A stretch of 64,000 nucleotides of DNA from Phycisphaeraceae bacterium (GTDB lineage Bacteria > Planctomycetota > Phycisphaerae > Phycisphaerales > SM1A02). The notes beneath the pieces were generated by a model. The model saw nothing but the letters and a program-made list of their open reading frames with translations, ran no database searches and was not told the origin of the DNA. Positions 28,413-38,638 of the stretch are shown one piece after another; the first letter of the stretch is position 1; the number at the start of each line of letters is the position of its first letter. The position numbers and the translations under genes were made by a program. The stretch lies in the NCBI GenBank assembly GCA_019636735.1, contig JAHBWY010000002.1, forward strand, positions 124,001 through 188,000. Direction: 5' to 3'.

Positions 28413-30679
28413 ACCCGGCGATGCGGTTTCCCGTGACCGCCTTCTCGACAACGCTTGTCTCGATTGTCGCCTTCGGCGTGGCGCGGCAGGATCTGGCGCT
28501 GATCCTGATGGCGGCCGTGCCTGCGGCGGCGAGCTGGATCATCACCGAGGGACCGCGCGGTCGTGGTCTGCCCAAGTGGCTGACCACCATCGCGGTGCTG
28601 GGAATCCTCGCGTGGACGCTCACGCAGGCGCCCTTCCGCGCCGACCCCGTCACGCTCGCCGCATCAGTCGGCACCTTCGTCCTGTGGACCACCGTCATCA
28701 AGCTCTATGAGCGCAAGACAACGCGCGATCGCCGGCAGCTCCTTGGACTCTCGCTGGTCCTGATGCTCTCGGGGTGTCTGGCCACGACGGATCTCACCTT
28801 CGGCGTCTTGCTGCTCGGGTACACGGTGCTCGTCATTCTCTCGCTGGTGCTCTATCGACTGGAGCGCGGCGCCGAGCGTTCCGCCGATCGCTATCGACAG
28901 GTGGCGCAGGGTGTACCGCCGCCACCGCCCGTGTTCGGTGGGCGCGCCGGGCGCCACATTCGCCGCGTGGTGACGAGCGCCCTTGTGATGGGCGGAGTGT
29001 GCAGCCTGCTCTTCTTCGTGCTCTTCCCGCGCGACATGATGCAGCGCCTCGATGGCTTCGGCGGTGCGGGTCGAGTTTCGGGGTTCCGCTCCGAGGTGGA
29101 CCTGCGATCGACGGCACCCATCGCCCAATCGCGTCGAGAAGTGATGCGCGTGCAGTGGATCGATCCCGCGGGGCAGCCAACCAGTTCACCAGAACCGCTT
29201 CGGTTGCGCGGCGCCGTGCTCGATCGATATGACGCTCGATCGGCGCGCTGGGTGACCACCCGCGACCCCGGTCGCGGTCGTCCGATTCCGACGGGCGGCG
29301 AGGAAGACTTCGAAGCGCTCGGCCAGCCGCCAATCGATCTTCGGCAGCAGACCTACACGCAGGTGGTTGATCTTCGTCTGCTCAGCACCGATCGCATCTT
29401 CTCAGCGTGGGCACCCGTCGCGGTCGCCTATCCCGGCGTCGGCAGCGTGCTCTTCTCCCCGGAGACCTTTGAACTTCGCGATCCGGACTGGGGGCGAGGT
29501 CCGCGTGTCTGGAGCTACCAGGTCAAGGTCCAGCCCTTCATCGGAACCCCCGGACTGATGGCGCTCACGGGGCCGCGTCAATCGTGGTTCGAGCCGCGCT
29601 TTCCTGTTCAGGGCGTGGCTGAGGAAGCTCGCCGCGTGTTGGGGCAGGTTGGCGAAACTCCGCCACCGTCGAGTCGGCTCCGTGATGATCCGGAGTTCCG
29701 CTGGGAGTGGGCGAGACAGGCATCCGGCATCTTCCTGCGATATCTCCAGGGCAGCGGATTCCGATACACGACCGATCTGTCGGGGCTGGTCCTTCGCCGA
29801 GGGGAAGATCCCATCGACGCCTTCCTCAGGCGCGGTCGAAGTGGCCACTGCGAGCTCTTCGCCTCGGCGCTCTGCGGCATGCTCCAGTCGGTGGGCGTCG
29901 AGGCTCGGGTAGTGGTGGGATTTGTCGCGGTCGAGTTCGAATCCTCCACATCGAGCTACATCGTCCGCGAGCTCAACGCCCATGCGTGGGTTGAAGTGCG
30001 AACCGGGCCGTGGGCATGGACCACCGTCGATCCAACGCCGTCCGCGACCCTCGAAGCGCTCGCCGACAGCAGCCGTCGTTGGACCGACCCCTTCCGATGG
30101 TTCTATGACGGTATTGATTTCCTCTGGCGAACGCGCGTGGTCGCGTTTGATGCGCAAACCCAGTCCACCATGCTGCGCGGCGGCGGCGAGCGCGTAGGAG
30201 AGTGGCTGCGCGGGGCGGTGAGCGCGGTTGGTGATTGGACGGAGACGGTGGCTCGGCAGTTCGAGTCCGGTGGCGTGGGACGAGTATGGGCCGCCTCCGT
30301 GGTGATCACGCTGGTTGGAGCCGTCTCGACGGTCATCTTGCTGAGGCGTCGTGAGCGTCGGTGGCGTCGACTGCTTCGTCTTGACGAACTCGACGGGTCG
30401 GAGCGGCGGCGCGTCCGCAGGGAGGCGCTCTTCTTTGCCGACGCACTCCTTCAGCTCGATGCGGCGGGTCTGGCGAAACCCGAGACCAGGCCTCCGCTCC
30501 TTCACGCGGGCGTGCTCGCCAAGACTGACGCGCAGGTCGGGGCGGCGTTCACTCGACTGGTCGAACTCTACTACGACATCCGCTTCGCGGGCCACGCGCC
30601 GTCACGAACGGCACAGACGGAAGCGGCGGAGCACCTTCGACGCCTCGAGTCGGCACTCGCGCAGAGGGGGCGGCCGTGA
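28409..30679 (+). CDS. TgpA-like membrane transglutaminase
   Basis: 756 residues. About six N-terminal membrane helices (1-215) lead into a periplasmic region with a transglutaminase-like core. The catalytic triad is visible: Cys481 in RSGHCELFASALCGMLQ, His525 in LNAHAWVEV and Asp541 in TTVDPTPS. A further membrane helix near 630-650 and a C-terminal domain (LLRLDELDGSERRRVRREA) resemble the DUF4129 end of TgpA proteins. TgpA of Pseudomonas is an essential inner-membrane enzyme with a periplasmic transglutaminase domain. The gene overlaps the DUF58 gene by 4 nt, the usual operon order. Confidence 0.88.
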   Translation: MNPAMRFPVTAFSTTLVSIVAFGVARQDLALILMAAVPAAASWIITEGPRGRGLPKWLTTIAVLGILAWTLTQAPFRADPVTLAASVGTFVLWTTVIKLYERKTTRDRRQLLGLSLVLMLSGCLATTDLTFGVLLLGYTVLVILSLVLYRLERGAERSADRYRQVAQGVPPPPPVFGGRAGRHIRRVVTSALVMGGVCSLLFFVLFPRDMMQRLDGFGGAGRVSGFRSEVDLRSTAPIAQSRREVMRVQWIDPAGQPTSSPEPLRLRGAVLDRYDARSARWVTTRDPGRGRPIPTGGEEDFEALGQPPIDLRQQTYTQVVDLRLLSTDRIFSAWAPVAVAYPGVGSVLFSPETFELRDPDWGRGPRVWSYQVKVQPFIGTPGLMALTGPRQSWFEPRFPVQGVAEEARRVLGQVGETPPPSSRLRDDPEFRWEWARQASGIFLRYLQGSGFRYTTDLSGLVLRRGEDPIDAFLRRGRSGHCELFASALCGMLQSVGVEARVVVGFVAVEFESSTSSYIVRELNAHAWVEVRTGPWAWTTVDPTPSATLEALADSSRRWTDPFRWFYDGIDFLWRTRVVAFDAQTQSTMLRGGGERVGEWLRGAVSAVGDWTETVARQFESGGVGRVWAASVVITLVGAVSTVILLRRRERRWRRLLRLDELDGSERRRVRREALFFADALLQLDAAGLAKPETRPPLLHAGVLAKTDAQVGAAFTRLVELYYDIRFAGHAPSRTAQTEAAEHLRRLESALAQRGRP

Positions 30680-30725
30680 TCGACCGATGAAAGAGCAGCT
30701 TTCTCTCTCATCAAGGAGATCGTCC

Positions 30726-31577
30726 ATGCCGGCCTCTCGAGCACGCGGAACCCAGTGGCAGCGAACCCTCCAGCAGTTGTGCGATCGCGACGGCGCAATT
30801 GAGCTTGCGCTCGCGCCCTCCGAGGGAAACGATGACGCCGAGCGCGGTGATCTCATCTGGCGCGTGCGCATTCAGCGCGTGACGGACGATGAGATCGTCG
30901 TGGACCCGCCGCGGGCGCTGGGTCGGCTGATCGCCTTCACCCCCGGAACGGCGCTGCTTGGCGCGGTCGTGATCGGGCCGAACCGCTGGACCTTTCCCAC
31001 ACGCGTGCTCTCGCGGGTCACGCCGCAAGGCGTCGATCGCGGAGGGTCGCTCACACTCGAAGCGCCCGAGTCGCTCGAGCGCTGCCAGCGCCGCCACGGC
31101 CGCTACGACGCCCGGGCGCTGCGCCTGCCCACCATCGACCTCTGGCCGCTACTCGATCCCTCGAGCGTGGTCCACACGCAGCGTGCGGCGGATCCCCTCA
31201 TTCGCGCGGCGCTCGCCGGCGAGCGCGTCGATGCAAGCGTGCTCGATGGACTTCAGCCGGAGGTCGGGCCCTCGTTCAAGGCGACGGTCATGAACATCGG
31301 TGGCGGCGGTCTTGGCGTGCGTGTCGAACCTGCCGATGCGTCGATCCTCTCGCGTCATCCGGTGCTCTGGGCACGACTGCCCCTGGGAGCGGCCATGCCG
31401 GTGCCGATTCTCGCCACGACGAAGGTGATTCACACCCACCTCGACAGTGCCCAGTTCACCTACGCGGGACTCGCCTTTGACTTCAGCTTCTATCACCCGG
31501 CGCAGCGCCTGGTGGCGGACCAGATTCTCTTCGTCATTGCCGCGCAGCAGAAGCAGCGACCGCTTCGTGCGGCGTGA
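30726..31577 (+). CDS. PilZ-domain (YcgR-like) protein
   Basis: 283 residues. The ATG at 30726 follows a strong AAGGAG Shine-Dalgarno; in-frame codons upstream are therefore rejected. The first half resembles a YcgR N-terminal beta-barrel (TPGTALLGAVVIGPNRWTFP). The second half has PilZ features: CQRRHGRYDARAL supplies an RxxxR-type element, and NIGGGGLGVRV corresponds to the (D/N)-x-S-x2-G motif. PilZ domains bind cyclic di-GMP and control motility or secretion. The usual serine of the second motif is Gly, so ligand binding is uncertain. The 3' end overlaps pabB on the opposite strand by 44 nt. Confidence 0.65.
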   Translation: MPASRARGTQWQRTLQQLCDRDGAIELALAPSEGNDDAERGDLIWRVRIQRVTDDEIVVDPPRALGRLIAFTPGTALLGAVVIGPNRWTFPTRVLSRVTPQGVDRGGSLTLEAPESLERCQRRHGRYDARALRLPTIDLWPLLDPSSVVHTQRAADPLIRAALAGERVDASVLDGLQPEVGPSFKATVMNIGGGGLGVRVEPADASILSRHPVLWARLPLGAAMPVPILATTKVIHTHLDSAQFTYAGLAFDFSFYHPAQRLVADQILFVIAAQQKQRPLRAA

Positions 31578-32940
31578 CGGTCGAACCTGCGGCCGATGAG
31601 AGCGCCTGCGCCGTTCGATCGAGGACGGCGCGCTTCAGCTCGCTCTCCGCTTCCTCGCGTGCGGGATCGGAGTCGCTCACGATGCCACACCCCGCCGAGT
31701 AGCGGAAGGTGCAAGTGCCGTCGCTCTCGGGCGCGTCAAGCACGATCGTGCGGATCGCGACATTGAACACCGCCGTTCCATGGTCAGCGACGCAACCGAC
31801 CGCGCCGCAGTAGGGACCGCGCGGCGCACCCTCCAGTGCATCGATCAGTCGCATCGCCGCGACCTTGGGAGCGCCCGTGACGCTGCCCGGGGGGAAGGTC
31901 GCCCAAAGCAGCTCGGGCACACCGACTCGATGGCGAAGGCGTCCCCGGACCTCGGCGACCGCGTGATGAAGCGCTGGATGGGTCTCGATCTCCCTTGCGC
32001 TCACCACGCGCACGCTTCCCGGTCGACAGACGCGCGACAAGTCATTGCGCATCAGGTCGACGATCATCGCGAGCTCGGCGGCATCCTTCTCGCTTCGCCG
32101 AAGCTCCGAGGGGTCGCGCTCCCGGGGCAGGGTGCCCTTGATGGGGCGGGTGACAACTCCGCCGCAACGATCGACCTCGAGGAAGAGCTCGGGACTCATG
32201 GAGATGACCGCAGCACCATCGGGGCGCTCGATGATGGCGCCATAGCGGGCCTGGCTCGCCTCGAGCGCGGCCACCGCGAGCGCGCGGGGCGAGCCGGTCA
32301 GCTTTCCGCTCCAACGCTGCGCAATGTTTGCCTGAAAGAGATCGCCGTTCAGGATCGCGTCACGCACGCGGCTGACTTGGGCGGCGAAGGTGCCTTCGGC
32401 CTGATCGGCGCGCATCGAGTGAATCAGCGCGTGCTCCCGGCGCGCCTCGAGCACGGGCAGGCGCGACGCCGGGCCGCTGTGCCACCACTGTCCGCTGTGG
32501 GCGTCATGGATGAGCGCCGCATCGCAGGTCCAGCCGCCAGCGAGCGGCCAGCCGGGCAGTAGACGACCCCGAGTGAGCGAGGTTGGCTCGATCAGTTGCG
32601 CCAGTTCGTAGCAGAGAAAGCCGATCCATCCGCGCTCGAAGGGGAGCGCCGTCGGTTCGCCAGAAGCCGGAGCGGACGGGGGAAGCAGGGACGGCTCATC
32701 GTGCATCGGCGCGGTCGAGCGATGCCCGGGTGAGACGAGGCGCCGCCATGCACGCTGCTGGTCATCTGCGTCCTTCTCTGAACGGGCGACTTCACTCCAC
32801 GCGCGCGGCAGACCGAAGATCGACCAGCGGGCGTGGGCTCCGCCGCCCCGCGAGATGAGCGCCGCGAGCGGCATGGTGAGGGGCCAGCGCTCGATCACTT
32901 CGCATGGATCAAGGGACCACGCAAGGGGTTGCACGCGCAC
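31534..32940 (-). CDS. pabB: aminodeoxychorismate synthase component I
   Basis: 468 residues from GTG 32940. It belongs to the chorismate-binding family: [16 protein letters not shown] near the N-terminal third, [26 protein letters not shown], the PabB-type [13 protein letters not shown] (TrpE proteins have PIAGT, so the lysine favours PabB), [14 protein letters not shown], and [19 protein letters not shown]. It aminates chorismate for p-aminobenzoate and folate. The glutaminase partner PabA is not in this window. A TAGGAT hexamer lies 8 nt before the GTG. It is divergent from ppdK and convergent with the PilZ gene, overlapping its 3' end. Confidence 0.88.
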   Translation of the reverse strand: MRVQPLAWSLDPCEVIERWPLTMPLAALISRGGGAHARWSIFGLPRAWSEVARSEKDADDQQRAWRRLVSPGHRSTAPMHDEPSLLPPSAPASGEPTALPFERGWIGFLCYELAQLIEPTSLTRGRLLPGWPLAGGWTCDAALIHDAHSGQWWHSGPASRLPVLEARREHALIHSMRADQAEGTFAAQVSRVRDAILNGDLFQANIAQRWSGKLTGSPRALAVAALEASQARYGAIIERPDGAAVISMSPELFLEVDRCGGVVTRPIKGTLPRERDPSELRRSEKDAAELAMIVDLMRNDLSRVCRPGSVRVVSAREIETHPALHHAVAEVRGRLRHRVGVPELLWATFPPGSVTGAPKVAAMRLIDALEGAPRGPYCGAVGCVADHGTAVFNVAIRTIVLDAPESDGTCTFRYSAGCGIVSDSDPAREEAESELKRAVLDRTAQALSSAAGSTVTPHEAVAASAARQ

Positions 32941-32948
32941 GGCCCATC

Positions 32949-32954
32949 ATCCTA
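32949..32954 (-). promoter_or_regulatory. -10-like hexamer before pabB
   Basis: TAGGAT on the minus strand ends 8 nt before the GTG at 32940. No Shine-Dalgarno is visible. Confidence 0.4.
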
Positions 32955-33074
32955 CGGTCGATGGAGGCGGAGCCGCATCGGGCACGCCTCCGGCGCCGAT
33001 TCGAAGAACCCTCTCGCGCCAGAGGGACTGCCAATCGCGGTCATCGGGCCGATCGCCACCCGCAGGCCAGTGCA

Positions 33075-33080
33075 TACACT
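33075..33080 (+). promoter_or_regulatory. -10-like hexamer before ppdK
   Basis: TACACT ends 11 nt before the ATG at 33092, giving a leader of a few bases at most. Confidence 0.4.
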
Positions 33081-33091
33081 CCCGAACTTCC

Positions 33092-36000
33092 ATGAGCACG
33101 CTTCTTGTTCCGCCGTCTCAGCGCTCGCGCGCGAGTCGTTCATCCGCACCCAAGAGTCGGCGTTCGGGGGCAGCAGCGAAGAGCGCCGCCAAGGCGCCGA
33201 GTGCGCCGCGCCGTAAGACGAAGAGCACTTCGCCTGCCGCGAAGGCTTCGAAGCGCGGCGTTCGCGGTGGCTCGAAGCCTGGTGGAAAGAGTGGCGCCCC
33301 AGCGCGAGCGAAGTCTTCGGCGGCGAAGCGAACTGGTGCTTCGCGCGGAAGCGCGCCCGGGTTCATCTACTTCTTCGGGCAGAGTCGCTGTGACGGTCGC
33401 GGCGACATGAAGTCGCTGCTCGGCGGCAAGGGGGCGAATCTCGCGGCGATGACCTCGATCGGATTGCCCGTGCCCCCGGGGTTCACGATCACGACCGAGG
33501 TCTGCAATCTCTACTACGCGCAGGGGCGTCACATGCCGAAGGCGCTCATGCCCGAGCTTCTTCGGGCGATTGCCACGCTCGAGAAGGAGACCGGCAAGCG
33601 CTTCGGCGATCTTCGGAACCCGCTGCTCGTCTCGGTTCGCTCCGGTGCCCGCGACTCGATGCCGGGCATGATGGACACGATTCTCAACCTGGGTCTCAAC
33701 GACCACACGGTCGAAGCTCTCGCCCACGCGACCGGCAACCCGCGCTTCGCGTGGGACAGCTATCGCCGCTTCGTCCAGATGTACGGCGATGTCGTGATGG
33801 GTGTGCAGAAGGTCCACGAGAACGACCATGAGCCCTTCGAAGAGGTCATGGATGGCCTCAAGCGCGAGGTCGGCGCCGTCCATGACACGGAACTCACGAC
33901 CGAGCATCTGAAGGAGCTCGTCCATCGCTACCGCGCGCTCATCGAGCGGCGCACCGGCCATCACTTCCCGACGAAGCCGCTCGACCAGCTCATGGGCGCG
34001 ATCGGCGCGGTCTTCTCAAGTTGGATGAACCCGCGCGCGATCGTGTACCGCCAGAAGTACCGCATTCCCGCCGAGTGGGGCACCGCGGTGAATGTGCAGA
34101 GCATGGTCTTCGGCAACATGGGCGACGACTCGGGCACCGGCGTCGCCTTCACCCGGGACCCGGCGACGGGGGAGAATGTCTTCTACGGCGAGTACCTCGT
34201 GAACGCCCAGGGCGAGGATGTCGTCGCCGGCGTACGAACACCGAAGCCCGTCGCGGAGATGGCGCATGATCCGCAGATCGGCCGCGCGTTCAAGGAACTC
34301 GAACGAGTTCGGCGCACGCTTGAGAAGAACTTCGGCGATGTGCAGGACTTCGAGTTCACCATCGAGAAGAAGAAGCTCTACATGCTCCAGACGCGCAACG
34401 GCAAGCGCACCGCGCGCGCCTATGTGCGGATTGCGCACGACATGGTGCGCGAAGGACTGATGACTCCGGAGCATGCGATCCGCTCCGCCGACCCCGAGGC
34501 GATGAACCAGCTCCTCCAGCCGATCTTCGACACGGGAGCGCATGAGGCGGCGCGGCGCGAGGGGCGCCTGCTGAGCCGCGGATTGCCCGCCGGTCCCGGC
34601 GCCGCGACGGGCGAGATCGCCTTCACCGCGGAGCGCGCCGAACGCCTCGCTCGCGAGGGGCGCCATGTGATCCTCTGCCGCATCGAGACAAGCCCCGAGG
34701 ATCTGCGCGGCATGATCGCCGCTGATGGAATCCTGACCACTCGAGGCGGCGTGTCGAGCCATGCGGCACTTGTGGCCCGGCAGATGGGCAAGGTCTGCGT
34801 TGCCGGCGCGGGTGAGATCGTCATCGATTACCACGCGGGCACGCTCATCTGTCGCGGCCTCACGCTGCGAGAGGGCGATGCGATTTCCGTCGACGGCACC
34901 ACGGGCGAGGTCTTCACCGGCCGCATGGCTACTGCGGACAGCGAGTTGAAGCAGGTCCTCGTCTCCAAGACGCTCGATCCCGCCAAGAGCGAAGTCTTCC
35001 GCTGGTTCGACTTCGTCATGAAGCTCGCGGATCGCTTCCGTCGCCTCGGCATTCGCACCAACGCCGATACGCCGGAGCAGGTGCATCACGCCATCGCCTT
35101 CGGCGCCGAGGGCATCGGCCTCTGCCGCACGGAACACATGTTCTTCGAGGGCGATCGCATCGATGCGATGAGGGAGATGATTCTCGCAAGCAGCGATGCG
35201 GGGCGCCACTCGGCGCTGAGCAAGCTGCTGCCCTATCAGCGCACCGATTTCGAGGGGATCTTCCGAGCGCTCGATGGACGGCCGGCATGCATCCGCCTGC
35301 TCGACCCGCCGTTGCATGAGTTCCTGCCGCACGATCTGGAGGCACAGCAGGAGCTCGCGGTGAAGCTTGGAGTGCCCGTTGATGTGATTTCGCGCCGGGT
35401 GGAGGAGCTGCACGAGTTCAACCCGATGCTTGGCTTCCGAGGGTGCCGCCTGGGCGTCGTGCACTCCGAGATCAGTCGAATGCAGGCGCGGGCGATCTTC
35501 GAGGCGGCCGCTGCCGTGCGCCGCGAGGGGATTGCCGTTCGGCCGGAGGTCATGGTTCCGCTCGTCGGCTTCCGTCGCGAGCTCGAACTCCAGGTGGAGG
35601 TCATCCGCAGCGTGGCGCAGCAGGTCATGGAAGAGAGCGGCGTGCGCTTCGAGTACCAGGTCGGCACCATGATCGAGATTCCGCGCGGAGCGATCACGGC
35701 CGATGACATCGCCCGCAGTGCCGACTTCTTCAGCTTCGGAACCAACGATCTCACGCAGACGGCGCTCGGCATGAGTCGCGACGATTCGGGCAGCTTCCTG
35801 CCGCGCTACGCGGAGCTTGAGATCGTCAAGGACAATCCCTTCGCCACCATCGACGCCGAGGGCGTCGGGCAACTGGTGCGCATCGCTTGCGAGAAGGGGC
35901 GAGCGACGAGGCCCGACATCAAGCTCGGCATCTGCGGCGAGCATGGCGGCGACCCTGCGTCAATCCGCTTCTTCGAGCAGGTTGGACTCGCCTATGTGAG

Positions 36001-36193
36001 TTGCTCGCCCTTCCGAGTGCCGGTCGCACGATTGGCCGCGGCGAAGTGGGCGATCGACCTCGGCACGACACCATCGCGCTCACCTGCGGGGCGCTCGAGC
36101 GCCGGCAAGTCGAAGTCCGGTGGTCGGGGATCACGCGCGGCTCGTGGGCCACGGAGAACGAAGGCGCGAGGCGGTTCGAAGTCGAGGCGCTGA
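33092..36193 (+). CDS. ppdK: pyruvate, phosphate dikinase with basic N- and C-terminal tails
   Basis: 1033 residues against about 880 in the family. The enzyme body starts near residue 89 ([20 protein letters not shown]). It includes the ATP-grasp region ([20 protein letters not shown]), the swivelling phosphohistidine domain with His557 in [19 protein letters not shown], and the pyruvate-binding barrel ending with Cys948 in [10 protein letters not shown]. It interconverts pyruvate, ATP and phosphate with PEP, AMP and pyrophosphate. Residues 1-88 and the last 35 residues are Lys/Arg/Ser/Ala/Gly-rich and histone-H1-like. The start at 33092 follows the TACACT hexamer; an internal start would remove the N-tail but not the C-tail. 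Confidence 0.94.
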   Translation: MSTLLVPPSQRSRASRSSAPKSRRSGAAAKSAAKAPSAPRRKTKSTSPAAKASKRGVRGGSKPGGKSGAPARAKSSAAKRTGASRGSAPGFIYFFGQSRCDGRGDMKSLLGGKGANLAAMTSIGLPVPPGFTITTEVCNLYYAQGRHMPKALMPELLRAIATLEKETGKRFGDLRNPLLVSVRSGARDSMPGMMDTILNLGLNDHTVEALAHATGNPRFAWDSYRRFVQMYGDVVMGVQKVHENDHEPFEEVMDGLKREVGAVHDTELTTEHLKELVHRYRALIERRTGHHFPTKPLDQLMGAIGAVFSSWMNPRAIVYRQKYRIPAEWGTAVNVQSMVFGNMGDDSGTGVAFTRDPATGENVFYGEYLVNAQGEDVVAGVRTPKPVAEMAHDPQIGRAFKELERVRRTLEKNFGDVQDFEFTIEKKKLYMLQTRNGKRTARAYVRIAHDMVREGLMTPEHAIRSADPEAMNQLLQPIFDTGAHEAARREGRLLSRGLPAGPGAATGEIAFTAERAERLAREGRHVILCRIETSPEDLRGMIAADGILTTRGGVSSHAALVARQMGKVCVAGAGEIVIDYHAGTLICRGLTLREGDAISVDGTTGEVFTGRMATADSELKQVLVSKTLDPAKSEVFRWFDFVMKLADRFRRLGIRTNADTPEQVHHAIAFGAEGIGLCRTEHMFFEGDRIDAMREMILASSDAGRHSALSKLLPYQRTDFEGIFRALDGRPACIRLLDPPLHEFLPHDLEAQQELAVKLGVPVDVISRRVEELHEFNPMLGFRGCRLGVVHSEISRMQARAIFEAAAAVRREGIAVRPEVMVPLVGFRRELELQVEVIRSVAQQVMEESGVRFEYQVGTMIEIPRGAITADDIARSADFFSFGTNDLTQTALGMSRDDSGSFLPRYAELEIVKDNPFATIDAEGVGQLVRIACEKGRATRPDIKLGICGEHGGDPASIRFFEQVGLAYVSCSPFRVPVARLAAAKWAIDLGTTPSRSPAGRSSAGKSKSGGRGSRAARGPRRTKARGGSKSRR

Positions 36194-36280
36194 GGCGAGG
36201 CGGCGATCGGCTGAGGTATGGTTGACTTCGCGCGCGGCCGTTCGTGGCATGGTCGCGCGTCGGCACCGTCGACGAGATCG

Positions 36281-36724
36281 TCAGCCTGAGGCGAGCGCGG
36301 CTCGAATCGCTGCGGCAAGTTCGGCGCCGGCGTTCGCGTCGAGCGGCGTCGCGCGCCACTCGTGGCGCAGTCCGCTTCCATCGGCATGTTTCGGGATCAG
36401 GTGCGCGTGCACATGCATCACCACCTGGCCCGCCTCGGCGCCCGAATTGATGAGCAGGTTGTACGCGCGACAGCCGGTCGCACCCATGATGGCCCGGGCC
36501 ACTCGTGGAAGGGCCTGGCCGAGCGCCGAGGCCGCGGTCGGCGAGAGATCGTGCAGGCTCGCGACCTGTTCGCGCGGGACGACGAGCGTATGACCCCGAC
36601 TCACCGGCGCGACATCGAGGAAGGCGACGACATGGGCGTCTTCATAGACACGATGTGATGGAATCTCACCGCGCATGATGCGCGTGAAGATCGACGGAGC
36701 CGGGCCGGGCGCTGGGTCACTCAT
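36281..36724 (-). CDS. HIT-family hydrolase
   Basis: 147 residues from ATG 36724. The histidine triad is explicit: GQVVMHVHAHLIPKHADG. The N-terminal IFTRIMRGEIPSHRVYEDAH and DVAPVSRGHTLVVPREQ are typical of the HinT/Hit branch. Such proteins hydrolyse or transfer nucleotide conjugates (for example adenosine phosphoramidates) in the cytoplasm. The frame stays open upstream, but the ATG at 36724 starts the standard domain and has a TAGGCT hexamer 7 nt before it. It is divergent from nadC and convergent with ppdK. Confidence 0.92.
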   Translation of the reverse strand: MSDPAPGPAPSIFTRIMRGEIPSHRVYEDAHVVAFLDVAPVSRGHTLVVPREQVASLHDLSPTAASALGQALPRVARAIMGATGCRAYNLLINSGAEAGQVVMHVHAHLIPKHADGSGLRHEWRATPLDANAGAELAAAIRAALASG

Positions 36725-36731
36725 GGTCGAG

Positions 36732-36791
36732 AGCCTACGAGCGTCGGCGGCCGGAGTGGAGTCCGAGCCTGCCCGGTGTGGGCGGTACGCT
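36732..36791. promoter_or_regulatory. divergent -10-like elements of the HIT gene and nadC
   Basis: Minus-strand TAGGCT (36737 to 36732) ends 7 nt before the HIT ATG at 36724. Plus-strand TACGCT (36786-36791) ends 6 nt before the nadC GTG at 36798. The two starts are 73 bp apart, so the promoters are separate but close. Confidence 0.4.
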
Positions 36792-36797
36792 CGTCGC

Positions 36798-37787
36798 GTG
36801 CTTCGAGATCTCAACACGCTCCAACTCCCCGCGCTCTTCGCCGAGCTTCTCCCCGCGGCGCAGCTCCGACGCGAGTGTCGTCGCATCGTTCGGGAGGATC
36901 TCGGGCGCGGCGATGTCACCAGCCGCCTGACCATTCCCGCGTCGGCACTCGGCCGCGCCGCCCTTGTGGCGCGGGAGGGCTGCACACTCGCGGGCCTTCC
37001 CGCCGTGAAGGTCCTCGCCGAGTCGAACTTCAAGGGGCTTCATCTGCGAGCGAAGGCGCGCGATGGCGAGACGATCTCCGCCGGCAGACTGGTGGCGACG
37101 ATCGAAGGATCGGTTCGTGGAATCCTCGCCGCGGAGCGATCGGTGCTCAACCTGCTCGGGCGTCTCTCGGGCGTGGCCACTGTGACGGCGGCGTTCGTGG
37201 CGAAGATTCGTTCGGTCAGGGGCGCCCGGGCGCAGCTTCTTGACACGCGCAAGACAACGCCGGGTCTTCGGAACTTCGAGAAGTATGCCGTGCGCTGTGG
37301 CGGGGGAGCGCTCCATCGAGTCGGCCTCTTCGACGCGATCCTCGTGAAGGACAATCACCTCGCCGCGCTCTCAAGCGCACGCGAGCCGGCACTCGAGCGC
37401 TTGAAGCGCGTGCTTGAGCGCAGCATGCGGTCGCGGCCCAAGTGGCGCTTCGTGGAGGTGGAAGTCGACACGCTTGAACAGTTCAGCGAGATCCTTGCAT
37501 GGCCATCGGGTACGGTTGACATGGTGCTCCTTGACAACATGAGTCCGGGGCAGCTCGCGCGCGCGGTGGCGATGCGCGAGCGGGCCCGCTCTCCTATCGT
37601 GCTCGAAGCATCGGGCGGTGTGCGCCTCGAGACGGTGGCCGCCATCGCCCGAACCGGGGTTGATCGCATTTCCGCTGGCGCCGTCACGCACGCGGCACGC
37701 TCGATCGACTTTTCGCTGGAGGTCGAAGTTGGCCGTTCGACTCGAGCGGCGGTCGCGAGCGGCTCCACGACGAGGCGCCATGACTGA
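36798..37787 (+). CDS. nadC: nicotinate-nucleotide pyrophosphorylase (quinolinate phosphoribosyltransferase)
   Basis: 329 residues. Family landmarks are REDLGRGDVTSRLTIPA near residue 33, LLGRLSGVATVTAAFV, LDTRKTTPGLRNFEKYAVRCGGG-type sequence (seen as DTRKTTPGLRNFEKYAV) and HRVGLFDAILVKDNHL, then DMVLLDNMSPGQL and EASGGVRLETVAAIARTGVD. It converts quinolinate and PRPP to nicotinate mononucleotide in NAD synthesis. The GTG at 36798 is chosen because of the TACGCT hexamer; an in-frame ATG at 36723 would overlap the divergent HIT start. birA begins inside its 3' end. Confidence 0.94.
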   Translation: MLRDLNTLQLPALFAELLPAAQLRRECRRIVREDLGRGDVTSRLTIPASALGRAALVAREGCTLAGLPAVKVLAESNFKGLHLRAKARDGETISAGRLVATIEGSVRGILAAERSVLNLLGRLSGVATVTAAFVAKIRSVRGARAQLLDTRKTTPGLRNFEKYAVRCGGGALHRVGLFDAILVKDNHLAALSSAREPALERLKRVLERSMRSRPKWRFVEVEVDTLEQFSEILAWPSGTVDMVLLDNMSPGQLARAVAMRERARSPIVLEASGGVRLETVAAIARTGVDRISAGAVTHAARSIDFSLEVEVGRSTRAAVASGSTTRRHD

Positions 37788-38616
37788 GCGCGAAGCGATG
37801 GGCGCGTCTCCTTCGCCATTCGTGGAGCCGAGCGCCGAGGAAGTCGAGCGTTGGCAGAGCCGACTTGATGCGTCGCTTCGATCGCACACTGAGACGGTCG
37901 GAGCGCCGACGCGCTGGGTTCGCTCCGTGGTGGTGGTTCCTTCGATCGGCTCGACTCAGGACCTTGCCCGAGACCGGGGCCTGGTCGCGGGTGAAGTCAT
38001 CACGGCGCTTCGCCAGACCGCGGGGCGAGGTCGGTTCGGGCGAGGATGGGACGACACCATCGACGCGGGCACGGCGACCTCGTTCGTCATCCCTGCGCTG
38101 CCTGCCGAAGTGCTTCTCCTTCGAAGTGCTGTCGCGGTCGCGATCGCCATCGAGTTGCTTCGGCCCGGCGCCCTTCGAGTGGGCATCAAGTGGCCGAACG
38201 ATCTGATCGCGCCCGATGGCGGCAAGCTCGGCGGCATTCTCATCGAATGCGTCGGTCAGGTTGCGATCGTCGGCGTGGGCATCAATGTCTTGCAGCGGAC
38301 CTTTCCGCCCGACATCGCCCCGCGCGCCAGAAGTCTCGGCATGCTCGGCGTCGCGGTTGAGCGCGTGGAAGTGGTGGAACGCCTGATCATCTCGTTCGAG
38401 CAGTGGCTTGATGCCGATCTCAATCTGGTGCGAGCGGCCTATCTCGAGCGCGATGTCCTGCGGGGCACGATGGCCCGCTTCCGAGTTGGCGACCGGGTCG
38501 TGATCGGCCGGGTGATCGAAGTGGACCCCGCCCACGGCATCAGAATCGCCAGGGAAGGGGGCGAGGAGGTTCTTCCTGCTGCGTTGACGACCCTTGCTGT
38601 TGATCCCGGGGGGTGA
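37780..38616 (+). CDS. birA: biotin-protein ligase (catalytic domain only)
   Basis: 278 residues, overlapping nadC by 8 nt. Motifs: SIGSTQDLARD, the biotinyl-adenylate loop RQTAGRGRFGRGW (GRGRxGR), GIKWPNDLIAPDGGKLGGIL with the catalytic-region lysine, and VGVGINVLQ. The C-terminal SH3-like domain is present (VGDRVVIGRVIEVDPAHGI). There is no N-terminal DNA-binding helix-turn-helix, so this is a monofunctional ligase that biotinylates carrier proteins such as AccB rather than a repressor. The first 45 residues are poorly conserved. Confidence 0.92.
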   Translation: MTEREAMGASPSPFVEPSAEEVERWQSRLDASLRSHTETVGAPTRWVRSVVVVPSIGSTQDLARDRGLVAGEVITALRQTAGRGRFGRGWDDTIDAGTATSFVIPALPAEVLLLRSAVAVAIAIELLRPGALRVGIKWPNDLIAPDGGKLGGILIECVGQVAIVGVGINVLQRTFPPDIAPRARSLGMLGVAVERVEVVERLIISFEQWLDADLNLVRAAYLERDVLRGTMARFRVGDRVVIGRVIEVDPAHGIRIAREGGEEVLPAALTTLAVDPGG

Positions 38617-38623
38617 GAGCCGA

Positions 38624-38629
38624 CATAAT
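38624..38629 (+). promoter_or_regulatory. -10-like hexamer before the secreted protein at 38639
   Basis: CATAAT, five of six matches to TATAAT, ends 9 nt before the GTG at 38639. It lies only 8 nt after the birA stop, so the downstream gene has its own promoter. The ATG inside the hexamer is in another frame. Confidence 0.45.
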
Positions 38630-38638
38630 GGCTGGCCC

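Noticed and set aside
31780..32562. 260-codon plus-strand frame inside pabB
   Set aside because: It is antisense to a clear PabB coding sequence and has no domain or ribosome binding site.
36723..36797. Upstream ATG start for nadC
   Set aside because: It would add 25 unconserved residues and overlap the divergent HIT start. The GTG at 36798 follows a TACGCT hexamer and begins the normal domain.
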